Shown here in pieces: positions 26,301 to 34,814 of a stretch of 64,000 nucleotides of DNA. Location of the stretch: contig CM045729.1 of NCBI GenBank assembly GCA_024760905.1, positions 51,482,080-51,546,079 on the forward strand, in the 5' to 3' direction. Under the pieces are notes generated by a model that ran no database searches, was not told the DNA's origin, and saw only the letters and a list, made by a program, of their open reading frames with translations. The position numbers and the translations under genes are program-made. Each line of letters starts with the position of its first letter. Within the stretch, counting starts at the first letter, position 1. This stretch comes from Plotosus lineatus (Eukaryota > Chordata > Actinopteri > Siluriformes > Plotosidae).

Positions 26301-29300
26301 ATTTCGGCCAGCCAATTTTACCCCAAATCTACTGGCCCATGTTAGTACATTTTCGATAATGTTTCATAATTTCATGAAAATTACTATGCTTACTGTATTC
26401 GGCGTGATAAGCACCCAAGGGTGCTTAAAAAATCAGAGTGGGTGGCGCTTATTAAAATGATTACCAGCGGAGTGGAACGGTAAGTGCTTATTACCATCGA
26501 GGTGGAAATCATGAATAATAACAGAACAATAAAATAGTTACTGGTATTTGTATTATTCATTTTGTGGTATCAACCAAACTACTTACATGAAAGCTGAAAA
26601 TAAACAGAAAACAGCATAATTAAAAAAAAGACCCTTTAATTTTCCCTCCTGGTGCCTTTAAATATTTTCCCAGATGTAAAATCGAGCCAATCAACATGAA
26701 TGTCAACTTTCACACATGGCAAGTTGAACCAATCAACACAAAGGTCAAATTTAGCAGCTGGCAGGTTGAAAAACACATGGCCAGTTTTTAAATGTGTAAA
26801 GTTAGTGAGCAGGAGAATCAGGTGAAAAATACTAGTCATCACTTTCTGATAGGTCCATATCTGGCTCATGGCTCCATTCATTCAGAGCATCCCATAGTTT
26901 TGGTGTAGCAGTTTCTAATGGTTCATCTTGTTGGAAATTTACCAAGTACAAAATATTCTTCTGTTTTTTAAAGCAAGACAGAACAATCAAATGTGTTGAT
27001 AATGATGAACATTATAGACATTCCTTAGTGGCAGGGGATCTTGAAATACTGGGTAAACTCACTTTTACAGGCAGTGAACGCCTAATTTAACCATTACAGA
27101 GGCTGATCGAATAAAATTGGTAAGTTTGATCTACCAATTTGGTCCCAGGACACATGGGCGGTTATTAGATGCAAGAGCAAAAAAACTGGGGGGGGGCTTA
27201 TTGGAACACAGCGCTCATTACGTCCAATACGGTATATCACTTTCCCCATTTCATTGTAATTCTTACCCATATGTGCAGCTAACTGTGTTATCAAATGCAG
27301 GCCATGTTTCTCACTGGCTATGGTATGAGGCATGTAAAAGAACCATTGCTGACTTTCGTTAAGAGTAGGCTGCAAAGCCGTCAGTGTGTTTCTGTCCCTT
27401 GTTAAAGGGTTGTGACAGGAAGGGCATTCGACGTAAAAACCTATGCCAAATCAAATGTGCGAATCAGATGATTCGCTGTGGCGACTCCCGAGAAAGGGAA
27501 AAAAGCTGAAAGGAAAAGAAGAAGATACAGTAGTACCTCAGTACTTGATCATAATTCGTTCCAGACGGCTAGTCGAATTCTGATTTTGTCGAATTCCGAA
27601 TCTGCTTTTCCCATTACAAATAATGTAAATAGTCTTAATCTGTCGTTTTTTGAACAGAAGTTAACGGTACCGTAACTCATACCATAGGTCCACAAATTAA
27701 GTGAAAAAAATTATTGAATACAGTACACTATGTTATGGTCTATATTGTGAGAGACTCTGGTTTTGGCGGCTCTAACTCACTCTCTCTCTTTATGTATGCA
27801 GGCGCTGGAGAGGGGAGTGGCTGTCACATGCGGTTGGAGTGCTAAGCACACACACCTGATTCCACTTAGAAATCACCGGGTTTCTCTAACAGTGACTACG
27901 ATTTCCCCGTGCTCTAGTGCCTTCCCTGTCAACAATAAAGCCTATCCGTTTCCATTACACGCTGTCTCCTGCATTTTTGGGTCCAGCTGAATGGTCCTGG
28001 TGTCACAGAAGGACTAGAAGATTCTGTGTGTATGCTCCATCATGTAGAGAGGAAAAAGGAACTATGAATAAACACTCACCATGCTGAAGTATCAAACCAA
28101 TGTGACTAAATTAAATAAGACTACCCTGTAACATCATATCCTGTCATGTGACAAAAGCATGACTCTCATAGTGTGCTATAAATAGTGCGTCTAGATGTGG
28201 CCCATATTACTCCAGGTTACCCCAACAGTTTATTCCACAGCACCATTGAATTATGAGCATTGACCAGTTAGTCGTCTATAATGGCACAACTCCAACAGTA
28301 GTGCCAGCCACATGACAATCACAGGTTCATATGGTATTTAGGCTCTTATTTTAACACATTACATAATCAATTATTCAAATTTAATATTTTTTTTTTACAA
28401 GTGTTAACATTGTAATAATGGAGCTTTCCTTCATCAGAATACGTTATCATTTATAAAAAGAGAACCCAGTCAAAAATAAAGCTGTGAAGAAACACTTCGA
28501 TCACAGAATAAGTTACTAGAAGCAGTTTCTGTGTTTTAAATGCAATAAAACATGTCAAGACGGCTGCAAACACATCAGCATCCCATTGAAGAAAAAAAAA
28601 AAAAGTTTATAAATATAAACAAGACGGACAAAACTTACACATTAACGTTACCTGTATTAAAGTTCAAATACATAACTCCAACTATTCACAACAAGAAAAG
28701 TAAAATACTCAAGGGTTGAATACATACCAAATGTGTAGGCACTTAACCCTGGCTCATTCCCTGCATGGTCCCTTTGGTTGCTGAAATAGTCATTGTCTGC
28801 CGACGTATTTTTCGTTCTTGGCTCAGCAAGAATGGCTCTGAATGCTGGTCAGACAAGAAGAGATGGCATAATGCATCAAATGTCTTATACATGCACTTAT
28901 CTCATAAAGAAGAAGTGCAATCAGGCCACTTACTTTTGTCACAGTTTTCTATAGCCTTAGCAGCCTGAGAGGGTTTGTGATATCTGACATAGCCCAAACC
29001 TTTGCTCTCCCCTGTAGATTTATTTTTTATGACAATGGCATACTCTATATCTCCATAGACCTGATGTTAGTGAAGAATAAGAGAACAAGAGAAAGAAATG
29101 TGAAATGCTTGTCAAAATTCAGTAAAATTCCTACCAAACCTTCACTTATCTATATTTATGCAATATCTTCCAGCTCTTTGCTGTGAAATCTTGGGCAGAG
29201 GTTGAGATCCTTTTACTGTCATTAATTAAAGACTAGCAACCCTGACGATTACCAGAGATAAATCTAAAGAAATAAGTAATTTTTCCCTAAAAGACTCATA

Positions 29301-30705
29301 CATGCAACAATCTATAAATCCTGAGATAACAATCAAAATCTAATATGCCAAGCTGCCAAATTATGCTGTAAACGAAGTAAAATGTCCTCACTCACTCATT
29401 TGCCAAACTATTTATTCCTACTAGGATCTCGGGTGTGGCGGGAGCCCATCTCAGCTGACTCCAGGTGAAATCGGGATACACCCTGAACAGGGCCAATACA
29501 CACACAACTACTCATACTCACACCTGGGGCCAATTTGCAGGAGCCAGTTAGCCTTATGTGCATGTCTTTGGACTGTGGGAGGAACTGGAGTAAGGTAAAG
29601 TAAGCTGAAGTCTGCTGGGCTTTTTACACCCGCCATAGTGGCTCATCAGGCCGGTGCTTATCACCGGTTTCTGTAGCATGAAGCAACTAGGAGTTCATCT
29701 CCTCCCGGATGGAACGCTAGTCCATCGCAGGTTATCTTCGAAGTATATTTTTATTAGTACCCATACTGCTGGGTGAACAGAGGCACACTTGTGGTTAGGA
29801 CCTTCCCAGGGTCTTAGCACAGTGGGGGTCTAACTGGGATTTGAACACACAACCTCTAGATCATGAGCCGAGAACCCTAACCACTACACCAACAGGAACT
29901 GGAGTACCTGGAGGAAAACCCCATGCAAGCTCCACACAGAAATGCCTTCACAGAGCCCAGTACATAAACTCAGGACCTTGTTGTGAGGCAGACATGCTAA
30001 CTACTGTTGAATTATGGTGGTAATAATAAAAATAATAATAATAATAACAATTGCAAATCCCTCAACAACGAATAAATTGCATATTTACATCATCATCATG
30101 TTAGTATTTGCTGATACCTTGAAGGTCTCTTTCAGGTCTTCTTCAGTAAATGTTTTGGGAATCATTACAAAGATTCTGGTCAGCTCCTCATCTTCCACAT
30201 CTCTATGTTTCCCAGAAGATCTGGACTGAGCAATGAAAACCTGTGTAATGAAAAAGACCAGAAAAACTCTGAAAAGAACAACAACTCTGTGTGTGTGTTT
30301 GACTCCAAATAAATACACTTCTGATCATAATCCAGATGAAAAGCTTCACTGCAAAGTGATATGAACAAAAAAAAAAACAAAAAAAAAACATTTATATCGG
30401 AGTAACGAAAGAAGAGCACTGTAATAAACCCATACCTTGATGGGCTTGGTTCCCTCAGCCAGGCACTTTCCGTGCATTTCCTCCATGGCGGTGCATGCCT
30501 GAGAGGATTTAGCAAATTTTACAAAAGACACGCCTTTCGATTCTTTCGTTTGTTTGTCTTTTACCACTAAAATATCCTGAACTTCACCGAACGGAGAAAA
30601 ATGTTCACGAATAGTGTCCTCAGTGATGGATTTACTGGTGACCAGAAATAGTCGACTATTTGGGGGATCATCGAGATAAGATGAGGGCCTGTTGTAATCC
30701 TCCAT
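15428..30705 (-). CDS. RBM45: RNA-binding motif protein 45, complete, nine coding exons
   Basis: The spliced reading frame (exons listed separately) is 1398 nt, 465 residues, against about 475 in mammals. RBM45 is a mainly nuclear RNA-binding protein with four RRM-like folds; it binds GAC-rich RNA, self-associates and is linked to RNA processing and neuronal differentiation (family knowledge). Visible here: RRM1 about residues 17-95 with RNP2 'LFLVTS' and RNP1 'KGVSFVKF'; RRM2 about 112-190 with 'RIFVMI' and 'KGLGYVRY'; a degenerate third RRM about 235-305; a C-terminal RRM about 375-450 with 'RLFVIF' and 'NVGYIKY'. The protein ends in the family-typical 'KRQRTY', a basic nuclear-localisation-type tail. 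All eight introns have GT/AG ends and compatible phases. It is transcribed divergently from PDE11A, as in other vertebrates. Introns 2, 4 and 8 carry most of the transposon load. A possible poly(A) signal ATTAAA lies at 15356-15361 (minus strand). Confidence 0.96.
17246..18029. mobile_element. Tigger-like MITE C inserted in the (TA)n of MITE B
   Basis: Inverted ends CAGTGATACCTCTGCTCACG and the complement of CGTCAGCGGAGGTTTTACTG, flanked by TA. It lies exactly inside the dinucleotide tract of MITE B. No intact transposase; open frames near 17500-17850 look incidental. Confidence 0.8.
18185..18499 (-). mobile_element. tRNA-SINE type IV with 12-bp TSD
   Basis: Flanked by ACGTAGGTAAGT at 18173-18184 and 18500-18511. 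On the minus strand the head has A-box-like TGGTGTAGTGG and B box GAGTTCGAATCCC; the body ends near 'GTAAAAAACC'. A second copy is at 29593-29893. Its target is MITE B sequence. Confidence 0.88.
18552..21636 (+). mobile_element. RTE-clade LINE copy A, full-length insertion with 15-bp TSD
   Basis: Direct repeats ATTATTGAAAACCCC at 18537-18551 and 21637-21651 define the insertion exactly. It contains a 5' UTR, apurinic endonuclease plus reverse transcriptase (next entry), and the 3' end GGCGACCCCTGAAGGGAAC...(AAG)n. Target-primed reverse transcription is inferred from the TSD and A/G-rich tail. It is nested in MITE A, inside RBM45 intron 8. Confidence 0.93.
18634..21608 (+). pseudogene. RTE pol (endonuclease-reverse transcriptase), broken
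   Basis: Frame 1 (18634-19977) encodes the AP-endonuclease: '[20 protein letters not shown]', '[13 protein letters not shown]', '[12 protein letters not shown]', '[11 protein letters not shown]', '[10 protein letters not shown]'. The frame shifts near 19950-19970, and again at a poly(A) run near 20177-20190. RT then runs to 21608: '[20 protein letters not shown]', '[20 protein letters not shown]', '[20 protein letters not shown]', '[13 protein letters not shown]'. Against copy B an in-frame segment of about 25 codons holding the 'QGSALSPFLF' block is deleted near 20790. Inactive. Confidence 0.9.
21710..22640. other. RBM45 intron 8, no recognised element
   Basis: AT-rich intron sequence between MITE A and exon 8. 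No exon-like or repeat-family signal was seen. Confidence 0.4.
22653..22816 (-). CDS. RBM45: RBM45 coding exon 8 (start of C-terminal RRM)
   Basis: 164 nt from acceptor ...TGTCTGCAG to donor GTGAGT. Encodes '[12 protein letters not shown]' then '[20 protein letters not shown]', the RNP2 side of the last RRM. Ends with two bases of a Cys codon completed by exon 9 about 7 kb away. Confidence 0.94.
23318..23351. repeat. (GT)n microsatellite in RBM45 intron 7
   Basis: About 34 bp of GT. Confidence 0.9.
23482..23578 (-). CDS. RBM45: RBM45 coding exon 7 (helical linker)
   Basis: 97 nt completing phase to 0. Encodes '[20 protein letters not shown]', corresponding to the conserved 'KMATQMVAAQLASMVWNNPS' self-association (homo-oligomer assembly) segment of the family. 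Acceptor ...TCTCAACAG, donor GTAAGC. The preceding intron is 90 nt. Confidence 0.94.
23669..23798 (-). CDS. RBM45: RBM45 coding exon 6 (end of RRM3)
   Basis: 130 nt from acceptor ...GCTCTACAG to donor GTAAGG. Encodes '[18 protein letters not shown]' and 'SVTFIDDG', matching the family's 'YAKYKLHGFQYPPGNR' region. Leaves two bases (AG) for the next exon. Confidence 0.94.
24362..24538 (-). CDS. RBM45: RBM45 coding exon 5 (start of RRM3)
   Basis: 177 nt from acceptor ...GTCCTGCAG to donor GTAATG, phase 1 in and out. After a serine-rich linker it encodes '[18 protein letters not shown]', then '[11 protein letters not shown]', the first half of the third RRM. An alternative AG five bases further in would break the frame, so the outer acceptor is chosen. 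Confidence 0.94.
24791..25927. mobile_element. Fold-back Tigger-like MITE in RBM45 intron 4
   Basis: Ends CAGTAGGCCCTCGACATTCG and its complement (..GGCCTACTG), with TA on each side. Inside is a long imperfect inverted repeat: left arm about 25117-25349, right arm about 25495-25768, loop about 145 nt. The arms share blocks such as 'AACAAACGATA' versus 'TATCGTTTGTT' and 'CCAAGATGGCG' versus 'CGCCATCTTGG'. Non-coding. Confidence 0.8.
26392..27233 (-). mobile_element. DNA transposon remnant F, copy 1
   Basis: Terminal motifs (A)CTGTATTCGGCGTGATAAGC at 26392 and ..CCAATACGGT at 27233. It shares most of its length with 51859-53174. On the minus strand a frame ending at 26802 reads '[20 protein letters not shown]', then 'DD', a stop, and 'YFSPDSPAH', an acidic C-terminal tail preserved in both copies. 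Transposase family not identified. Confidence 0.65.
27262..27525 (+). mobile_element. tRNA-SINE type I (RTE tail), head missing
   Basis: 5'-truncated copy running from 'GCAGCTAACTGTGTTATCAA' through the RTE 5'-like block (about 27403-27450) to 'CGCTGTGGCGACTCCCGAG' and an AAGAAG tail. In RBM45 intron 4. Confidence 0.85.
27528..27690. mobile_element. Tigger-like MITE end fragment
   Basis: Begins CAGTAGTACCTCAGTACTTG after TA and continues 'TTCGTTCCAGACGGCTAGTC', typical of this MITE group. The right end was not found. Confidence 0.5.
27746..27975 (+). mobile_element. LTR-like dispersed repeat, copy 2
   Basis: Starts TGTGAGAGACTCTGGTTTTG, has an AATAAAG signal near 27932 and ends near TCCTGCA. 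Matches the minus-strand unit at 10311-10526. Solo-LTR interpretation is inferred. Confidence 0.45.
28728..28844 (-). CDS. RBM45: RBM45 coding exon 4 (end of RRM2 and linker)
   Basis: 117 nt, phase 1 in and phase 1 out. Begins with the RRM2 C-terminal strand 'FRAILAEP', followed by a poorly conserved polar linker ('[16 protein letters not shown]'). Acceptor ...CTGACCAG, donor GTATGTA. Intron 4 (4189 nt) holds a fold-back MITE, a second DNA transposon, a SINE and an LTR-like repeat. Confidence 0.92.
28934..29060 (-). CDS. RBM45: RBM45 coding exon 3 (RRM2 core)
   Basis: 127 nt from acceptor ...CATCAG to a strong donor GTAAGTGG, ending in phase 1. Encodes 'VYGDIEY...' and the RRM2 RNP1 'KGLGYVRY', then '[13 protein letters not shown]'. 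The next intron is only 89 nt. Confidence 0.95.
29395..30005 (-). mobile_element. L2-tailed SINE (type III), split by another SINE
   Basis: Shows 'CCATCTCAGCTGACTCCAGG', 'ATGTGCATGTCTTTGGACTG', and after the insertion 'TGGAGGAAAACCCCATGCAA' and 'CTCAGGACCTTGTTGTGAGG', which is the tRNA-like head side. Interrupted at 29593-29893. In RBM45 intron 2. Confidence 0.82.
29593..29893 (-). mobile_element. tRNA-SINE type IV nested in a type III SINE, 13-bp TSD
   Basis: Flanked by AGGAACTGGAGTA at 29580-29592 and 29894-29906. The body matches 18185-18499 ('CATAGTGGCTCATCAGGCCG', 'CTGGGTGAACAGAGGCACAC'); the head, with degenerate promoter boxes, lies at the right on the minus strand. Confidence 0.9.
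30118..30240 (-). CDS. RBM45: RBM45 coding exon 2 (residues 91-131)
   Basis: 41 codons between acceptor ...CATTACACAG and donor GTATCAG. Begins '[10 protein letters not shown]', continues with the highly conserved '[16 protein letters not shown]' linking RRM1 to RRM2, and ends 'ETFK'. Intron 2 (1057 nt) holds an L2-tailed SINE with a second SINE nested in it. Confidence 0.95.
30436..30705 (-). CDS. RBM45: RBM45 coding exon 1 (residues 1-90)
   Basis: Starts at the ATG read from 30705 and encodes 90 codons, ending at 'KPIK' before a donor GTATGG. It contains most of RRM1 (RNP2 'LFLVTS', RNP1 'KGVSFVKF') preceded by the conserved 'DDPPNSR'. No in-frame upstream Met precedes a stop, so this start is preferred. 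Intron 1 is 195 nt and phase 0. Confidence 0.95.
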
Positions 30706-30980
30706 TATCGGCGCTCTGCTTAACCGTGACCCTTTTTAACAAACACACCTACAAGATGTTTACTCGATTCTCGCTTCTTCAACTCGACAATATATAAATA
30801 AAACACCGAAAACGAAAATTGTTTTTAAAAATGCTTTCCTGAGTAAACCAATTATTAACAGCGAAACACAAAAATATCCCACTATGCTACATACTGTACC
30901 ACAAATCTACCACTTCAAAATAAAAGTCCTTCTGCACCATGTCATTTTTCCGCCACGTTAAAGCAGTATAACTTCGTTCA
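30706..30980 (-). promoter_or_regulatory. RBM45: RBM45 5' leader and upstream region
   Basis: Immediately upstream of the RBM45 ATG. It holds moderately CpG-containing sequence near 30700-30800 and a TATA-like run (ATATATAAATAAAA) at about 30790-30803 on the plus strand. No sharp promoter element can be assigned. It is separated from the PDE11A promoter by a degraded L2-tailed SINE and a SINE head. Confidence 0.35.
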
Positions 30981-31285
30981 TTCGTTTATTTTCTGAATCT
31001 AATCATAATTATGATCGCGGAGATCTCAACCAACTCTGGGCGAGGGCGGGGTACACCCTTGACAGCTCGCCAGACCATCGCAGGGCCAACACTCACACTT
31101 ATGGGTTACTTCGAACAGCCAATTTAACCTACTGTGCATGTTTTTGGACTGTGGGAAGAAACCGGAGTACCTGGAGGAACCCACGCAAGCACGGGGAGAA
31201 CATCTGATCTCCAGACAGAAACGCCCGAGCTGGGAATCGAACCCAGCTCCTTCTTGCTGTCAGGTGAACATGCAGTCTAACTTTC
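30978..31285 (-). mobile_element. L2-tailed SINE (type III)
   Basis: L2-like tail at the left ('GGGGTACACCCTTGACAGCT', 'CTCGCCAGACCATCGCAGGG'), body 'CTGTGCATGTTTTTGGACTG', and a tRNA-like head remnant at the right ('GGGAATCGAACCCAGCTCC', complement of a B box). Located between the RBM45 and PDE11A promoters. Confidence 0.85.
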
Positions 31286-31514
31286 CATAACTATCTAAAT
31301 TAATTAATTAAATAATAATAATAATAATAACTTAAAAATCTCCACATAAATGTTGAATGTTTGCCTGCTGCATGGTGTATTCCACACTACTGATTGCGAG
31401 GTACATTTTAATAAATTAATTCAATATATAATATTAACTATTTGGGCAGTATTAATTGGTGAAAAATATTCCATAACAGTTATAACTTTAACTATAATAA
31501 GTATGTGGGCAGCA

Positions 31515-31640
31515 GGGCAGTGGTGGTCTAGTGGTATAGGGCGCTGGATCGCTGATCCAAAGGTTGGGGGTTCGATTCCCACTCTGCACAAGGTTGTCAC
31601 TGTCCCACCAGTGGAGCTAACTGGGTTATCAAAGCCAACA
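31515..31640 (+). mobile_element. tRNA-SINE head fragment (type I/II)
   Basis: Intact head GGGCAGTGGTGGTCTAGTGG with B box GGTTCGATTCCC, then the first part of the core up to 'GGGTTATCAAAGCCA', where a CA repeat begins. The tail is missing, so the subtype is unknown. A separate RTE-type tail fragment on the minus strand lies at about 31818-31888. Confidence 0.85.
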
Positions 31641-32429
31641 CATACACACACACACACACACACTTCAGATGTTATTTGGATCAGTCAATCAGTGCATGTC
31701 TTTTCAAAAAAGTTGTTGGTATTCATCCTTTAGGTCAGTAATAAAGGGGTGTGGTGGCTTGGTGGTTTATGAGCTGGGTTAATCCTCACTCTGATCAAGG
31801 CCCGAAACCTCAATTGCATCTTCTTCTTCTCTTTCGGTTTTTTCCCTTTCTCGGGAGTCGCCACAGCAAATCATCTGATTCGCATAAGTTGTATAAAATG
31901 GTAAATGTAAGTCTGCCAAATGCTGTAAATGTAAAACGTTGAGCTAATAGACAGGCAATTGTGTCGTGCGTTCATGTACTAGTATATTTCACTGTTACAT
32001 TCAGTTCTATCACTAAACATCAATTTCTGTAACGACCACTGGAGGCCGCCATTTCTCGATGCTTGGCAGAACCATAATTTGTTTTCTATGGTACTGTATG
32101 TCAATTTTATATATATAATAAAAAGAAGGCTATTATAAAATTATCACTTAAAACAGACATTCTTCCTAAGTAAATGTTTTTAACTTAAGCAGAGGTTAGG
32201 TGGGGGGGGGGACCGTGTATACTGCATACTGTGTATTTAGCAATATATTGTTGCAAGTTATTGGAAACCCAGGAAACACGTGTTGGTTGCCAGAATTGAG
32301 GACACTGTGCTTTTGGTTCATAGCTTGATATACAGGATTGAAGTACAACACCCAAATGGTTTTGTTCAGAGTAGCCTGCAAGTGTAAAGAAGAGAAACAA
32401 GTATAAAGTACATTTCCGACATGAAAGAC

Positions 32430-32554
32430 GTGGATGTGACGTGGGTTGGACATAAAGGAACGCATCGTCTGACGTCACTGACGGATCCACGACACGCTAG
32501 TGTGCTCTCCGCTCCCTCCACTGCGCTGTTGCTGATGCGGCGCTCCGGTTCACA
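32430..32554 (+). promoter_or_regulatory. PDE11A: Candidate PDE11A promoter with consensus CRE
   Basis: Contains the perfect cAMP response element palindrome TGACGTCA at 32470-32477 and a half-site TGACG at about 32437, in a locally CpG-rich stretch (32470-32720) inside AT-rich DNA. It lies about 450 bp upstream of the PDE11A start codon. Promoter assignment is inference from composition and position; no transcript data are available. Confidence 0.5.
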
Positions 32555-32699
32555 ATGAAGCGGAAGCTCAAGTTATTTGAAAGGATGCTCTGTCCGGTGC
32601 GTCCGCTCTCGTGTAACAGCAGCGACCTGGAGCCTTGGCGTGTCCCACAGTGTGTGGCGATGTTGGGGATGGGACAAGTGAAAGCGGACTTCGTAGCAG
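32555..32699 (+). other. Candidate PDE11A 5' leader exon with short upstream ORF
   Basis: A CpG-rich open segment begins with ATG at 32555 (context CACAATGA) and runs to a plausible donor GCAG|GTCAGA at 32699/32700. If spliced to the acceptor at 32905/32906, the frame ends after 'ESPQ' just before the PDE11A ATG, giving a uORF of about 52 codons. The peptide resembles no family I recognise. It could equally be simple untranslated leader. Confidence 0.35.
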
Positions 32700-32924
32700 G
32701 TCAGAATCGATTGGACCAAAATGGATGCTGAAGTTGCATGGGGTTCGATCAGTCCACTTCCAGCAGAATCCGAGCGTGCATAGGCTATTCCTACTCCCCT
32801 TATAATAATCTCGAGTACTTCCTATACATTGGTTGTGATTGTTTTTGTTTTGTTGTTGTTGTTGTTGGGTTGTTGTTTTTTTTTGTTTGTTTGTTTTTTG
32901 TACAGAGAGCCCACAGTGATAACC

Positions 32925-33695
32925 ATGGCAGTGTCTAATATTGTGTTTTCGGATGTTGAAACTTTTCTGGATGATCACCCTGAATTGTTTGAAGACTATC
33001 TTAACAGAAAAGGGAAATACAGTATGGTGGAGAAATGGCTCAAAAGCCACCAAGCCAGTAAACATCCCACGGAACCCGAGAAATCTCACGTGTGCAAGGA
33101 CAGCTGGGCGAGTAAGGGAGACGGGCTGCAGAGGCGAGCGTCGCAGAAAGAGCTGCGCAAAACTTTCGCCCGCTCCAAAGCCGTGAACGCGAACCGCACG
33201 TACGACGAGCACGTGAACAGCCGCGCGCAGGAGCCGCTGAGCAGCATGCGGCGACGCGCTTTACTGAGGAAAGCCAGCTCGTTACCTCCGACCACAGCGC
33301 ACATCCTGTCCGCGCTGCTCGAGTCGCGCGTCAACATCCCCCAGTACCCGTCCACCGCCGTGGACTTCAAGTATTACCTCAAAGAGCACAACGAGCGGGA
33401 GTTCTTCCTGGAGCTGGTCAAAGACATCTCCAACGACCTGGACCTCACCAGCCTCAGCTACAAGATTCTGGTGTTTGTGTGCATCATGGTAGATGCAGAT
33501 CGCTGCTCGCTCTTCCTGGTGGAGGGCACTGCGAATAAAAAGACCCTGGTGTCCAAATTTTTTGACGTCCATGCTGGGACCACTGTCCTGCCATCCCTGA
33601 GCAACTCAGATGAAGTCCAGGTTCCGTGGGGGAAAGGGATCATCGGTTATGTAGCCGAACATGGAGAGACTGTGAATATCCCCGACGCGTATCAG
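32925..33695 (+). CDS. PDE11A: PDE11A coding exon 1 (residues 1-257)
   Basis: 257 codons from the ATG in good context (AACCATGG) to 'NIPDAYQ', then donor GTGAAA. An open frame continues upstream from 32829 through T-rich sequence and downstream into the (ATT)n repeat, but both extensions look non-coding. A plausible acceptor TTTTTTGTACAG ends at 32905, implying a spliced 5' leader. The exon holds the RRAS site and most of GAF-A ('[11 protein letters not shown]', '[14 protein letters not shown]', '[20 protein letters not shown]'). It is CpG-rich and strongly codon-biased relative to its AT-rich flanks. Confidence 0.95.
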
Positions 33696-34492
33696 GTGAA
33701 AGAGCTGATGAAGAATGGGATTATTACTATTATTATTATTATTATCATCATTATTATTATAATATTATTATTATTATTATTATATTCAGTGATGACTCTG
33801 TTGGATGTGGAGGGGTCTATGTAGCACCACCAAAAGCTGATCATTAACTGACATCATGGGCTTTGAAAAATAATGAGCTGGCTGAGGTTATTGATTGATG
33901 AATTGATTAGCTTACCTAAAAAAGAAAGAAAAGAAACACACCCTCCAGTTCCCCCTGTATGGACTTCGACTAAACTTAATTGGACTGTCAGTCTTCATTG
34001 ACTTTACTAACAAGAGAATCTTTCAAAGGTCTCAACTGTTAAAGTTTCGACTTCTTATTATATTTATAAATAAAACAAAAGACTACTACTTCTCCTACTG
34101 CTACTGCTACTACTACTACTAATAATAGAATAATTCATTCATTCATTTTCTGTAACCGCTTAATCCTAATTAGGGTCACAGGTAGGCTGGCGCCCATCCC
34201 AGCCGACTCCAGGCGAGGGCAGAGTACACCCTGGACAGCTCGCCCGGCTATTACGGGTCAGAAACACGATGACGGCTATGCAGCTACTCTTGTCGAAAGT
34301 CAGCAATGGTTCTTTGACATGAACTTCACACCATAGACAGTGAGAGACATGGCTGGCCTTTGATAACCCAGTTAGCTGCACTGGGGGGACAATGACAACC
34401 TTGTGGAGAGTGGAACCCGAACCCCCAACCGCAGCAATCAGCAATCCTGTACCACTAGGCCACCACTGCCCTTATTATTATTATTATTATTA

Positions 34493-34525
<33 letters not shown>

Positions 34526-34781
34526 GGCAGTGGTGGCCTGGTGGTAAAGGTGCTGGATCACTGATCCCCAGGTTGGGGGTTCAAGCCTCACTCTCAACAG
34601 GTTGTCCCTGTCTCCCCCCCCCCCCACAGTTTTTGACCACAGTAGCTGCAGCCTGTTTCTGCCCTGCGATGGCCTGGTGAGCTGTCCAGGGTGTATTCTG
34701 CTCTCGCCCAGAGTCAGCTGAGATGAGCGCCAGCCTCCCTATGACCCTAATTAGGATTTAACTGTTACAAAAAATGAAATG

Positions 34782-34814
<33 letters not shown>

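Noticed and set aside
32829..32924. Upstream in-frame extension of PDE11A beginning with a leucine/valine-rich stretch
   Set aside because: The hydrophobic stretch is encoded by a T/G repeat that looks like the polypyrimidine tract of an acceptor; the conserved protein starts at 32925.
33696..33824. In-frame extension of PDE11A exon 1 into an isoleucine/leucine run
   Set aside because: It follows a consensus donor, comes from an (ATT)n repeat, and exon 2 joins in phase after 'DAYQ'.
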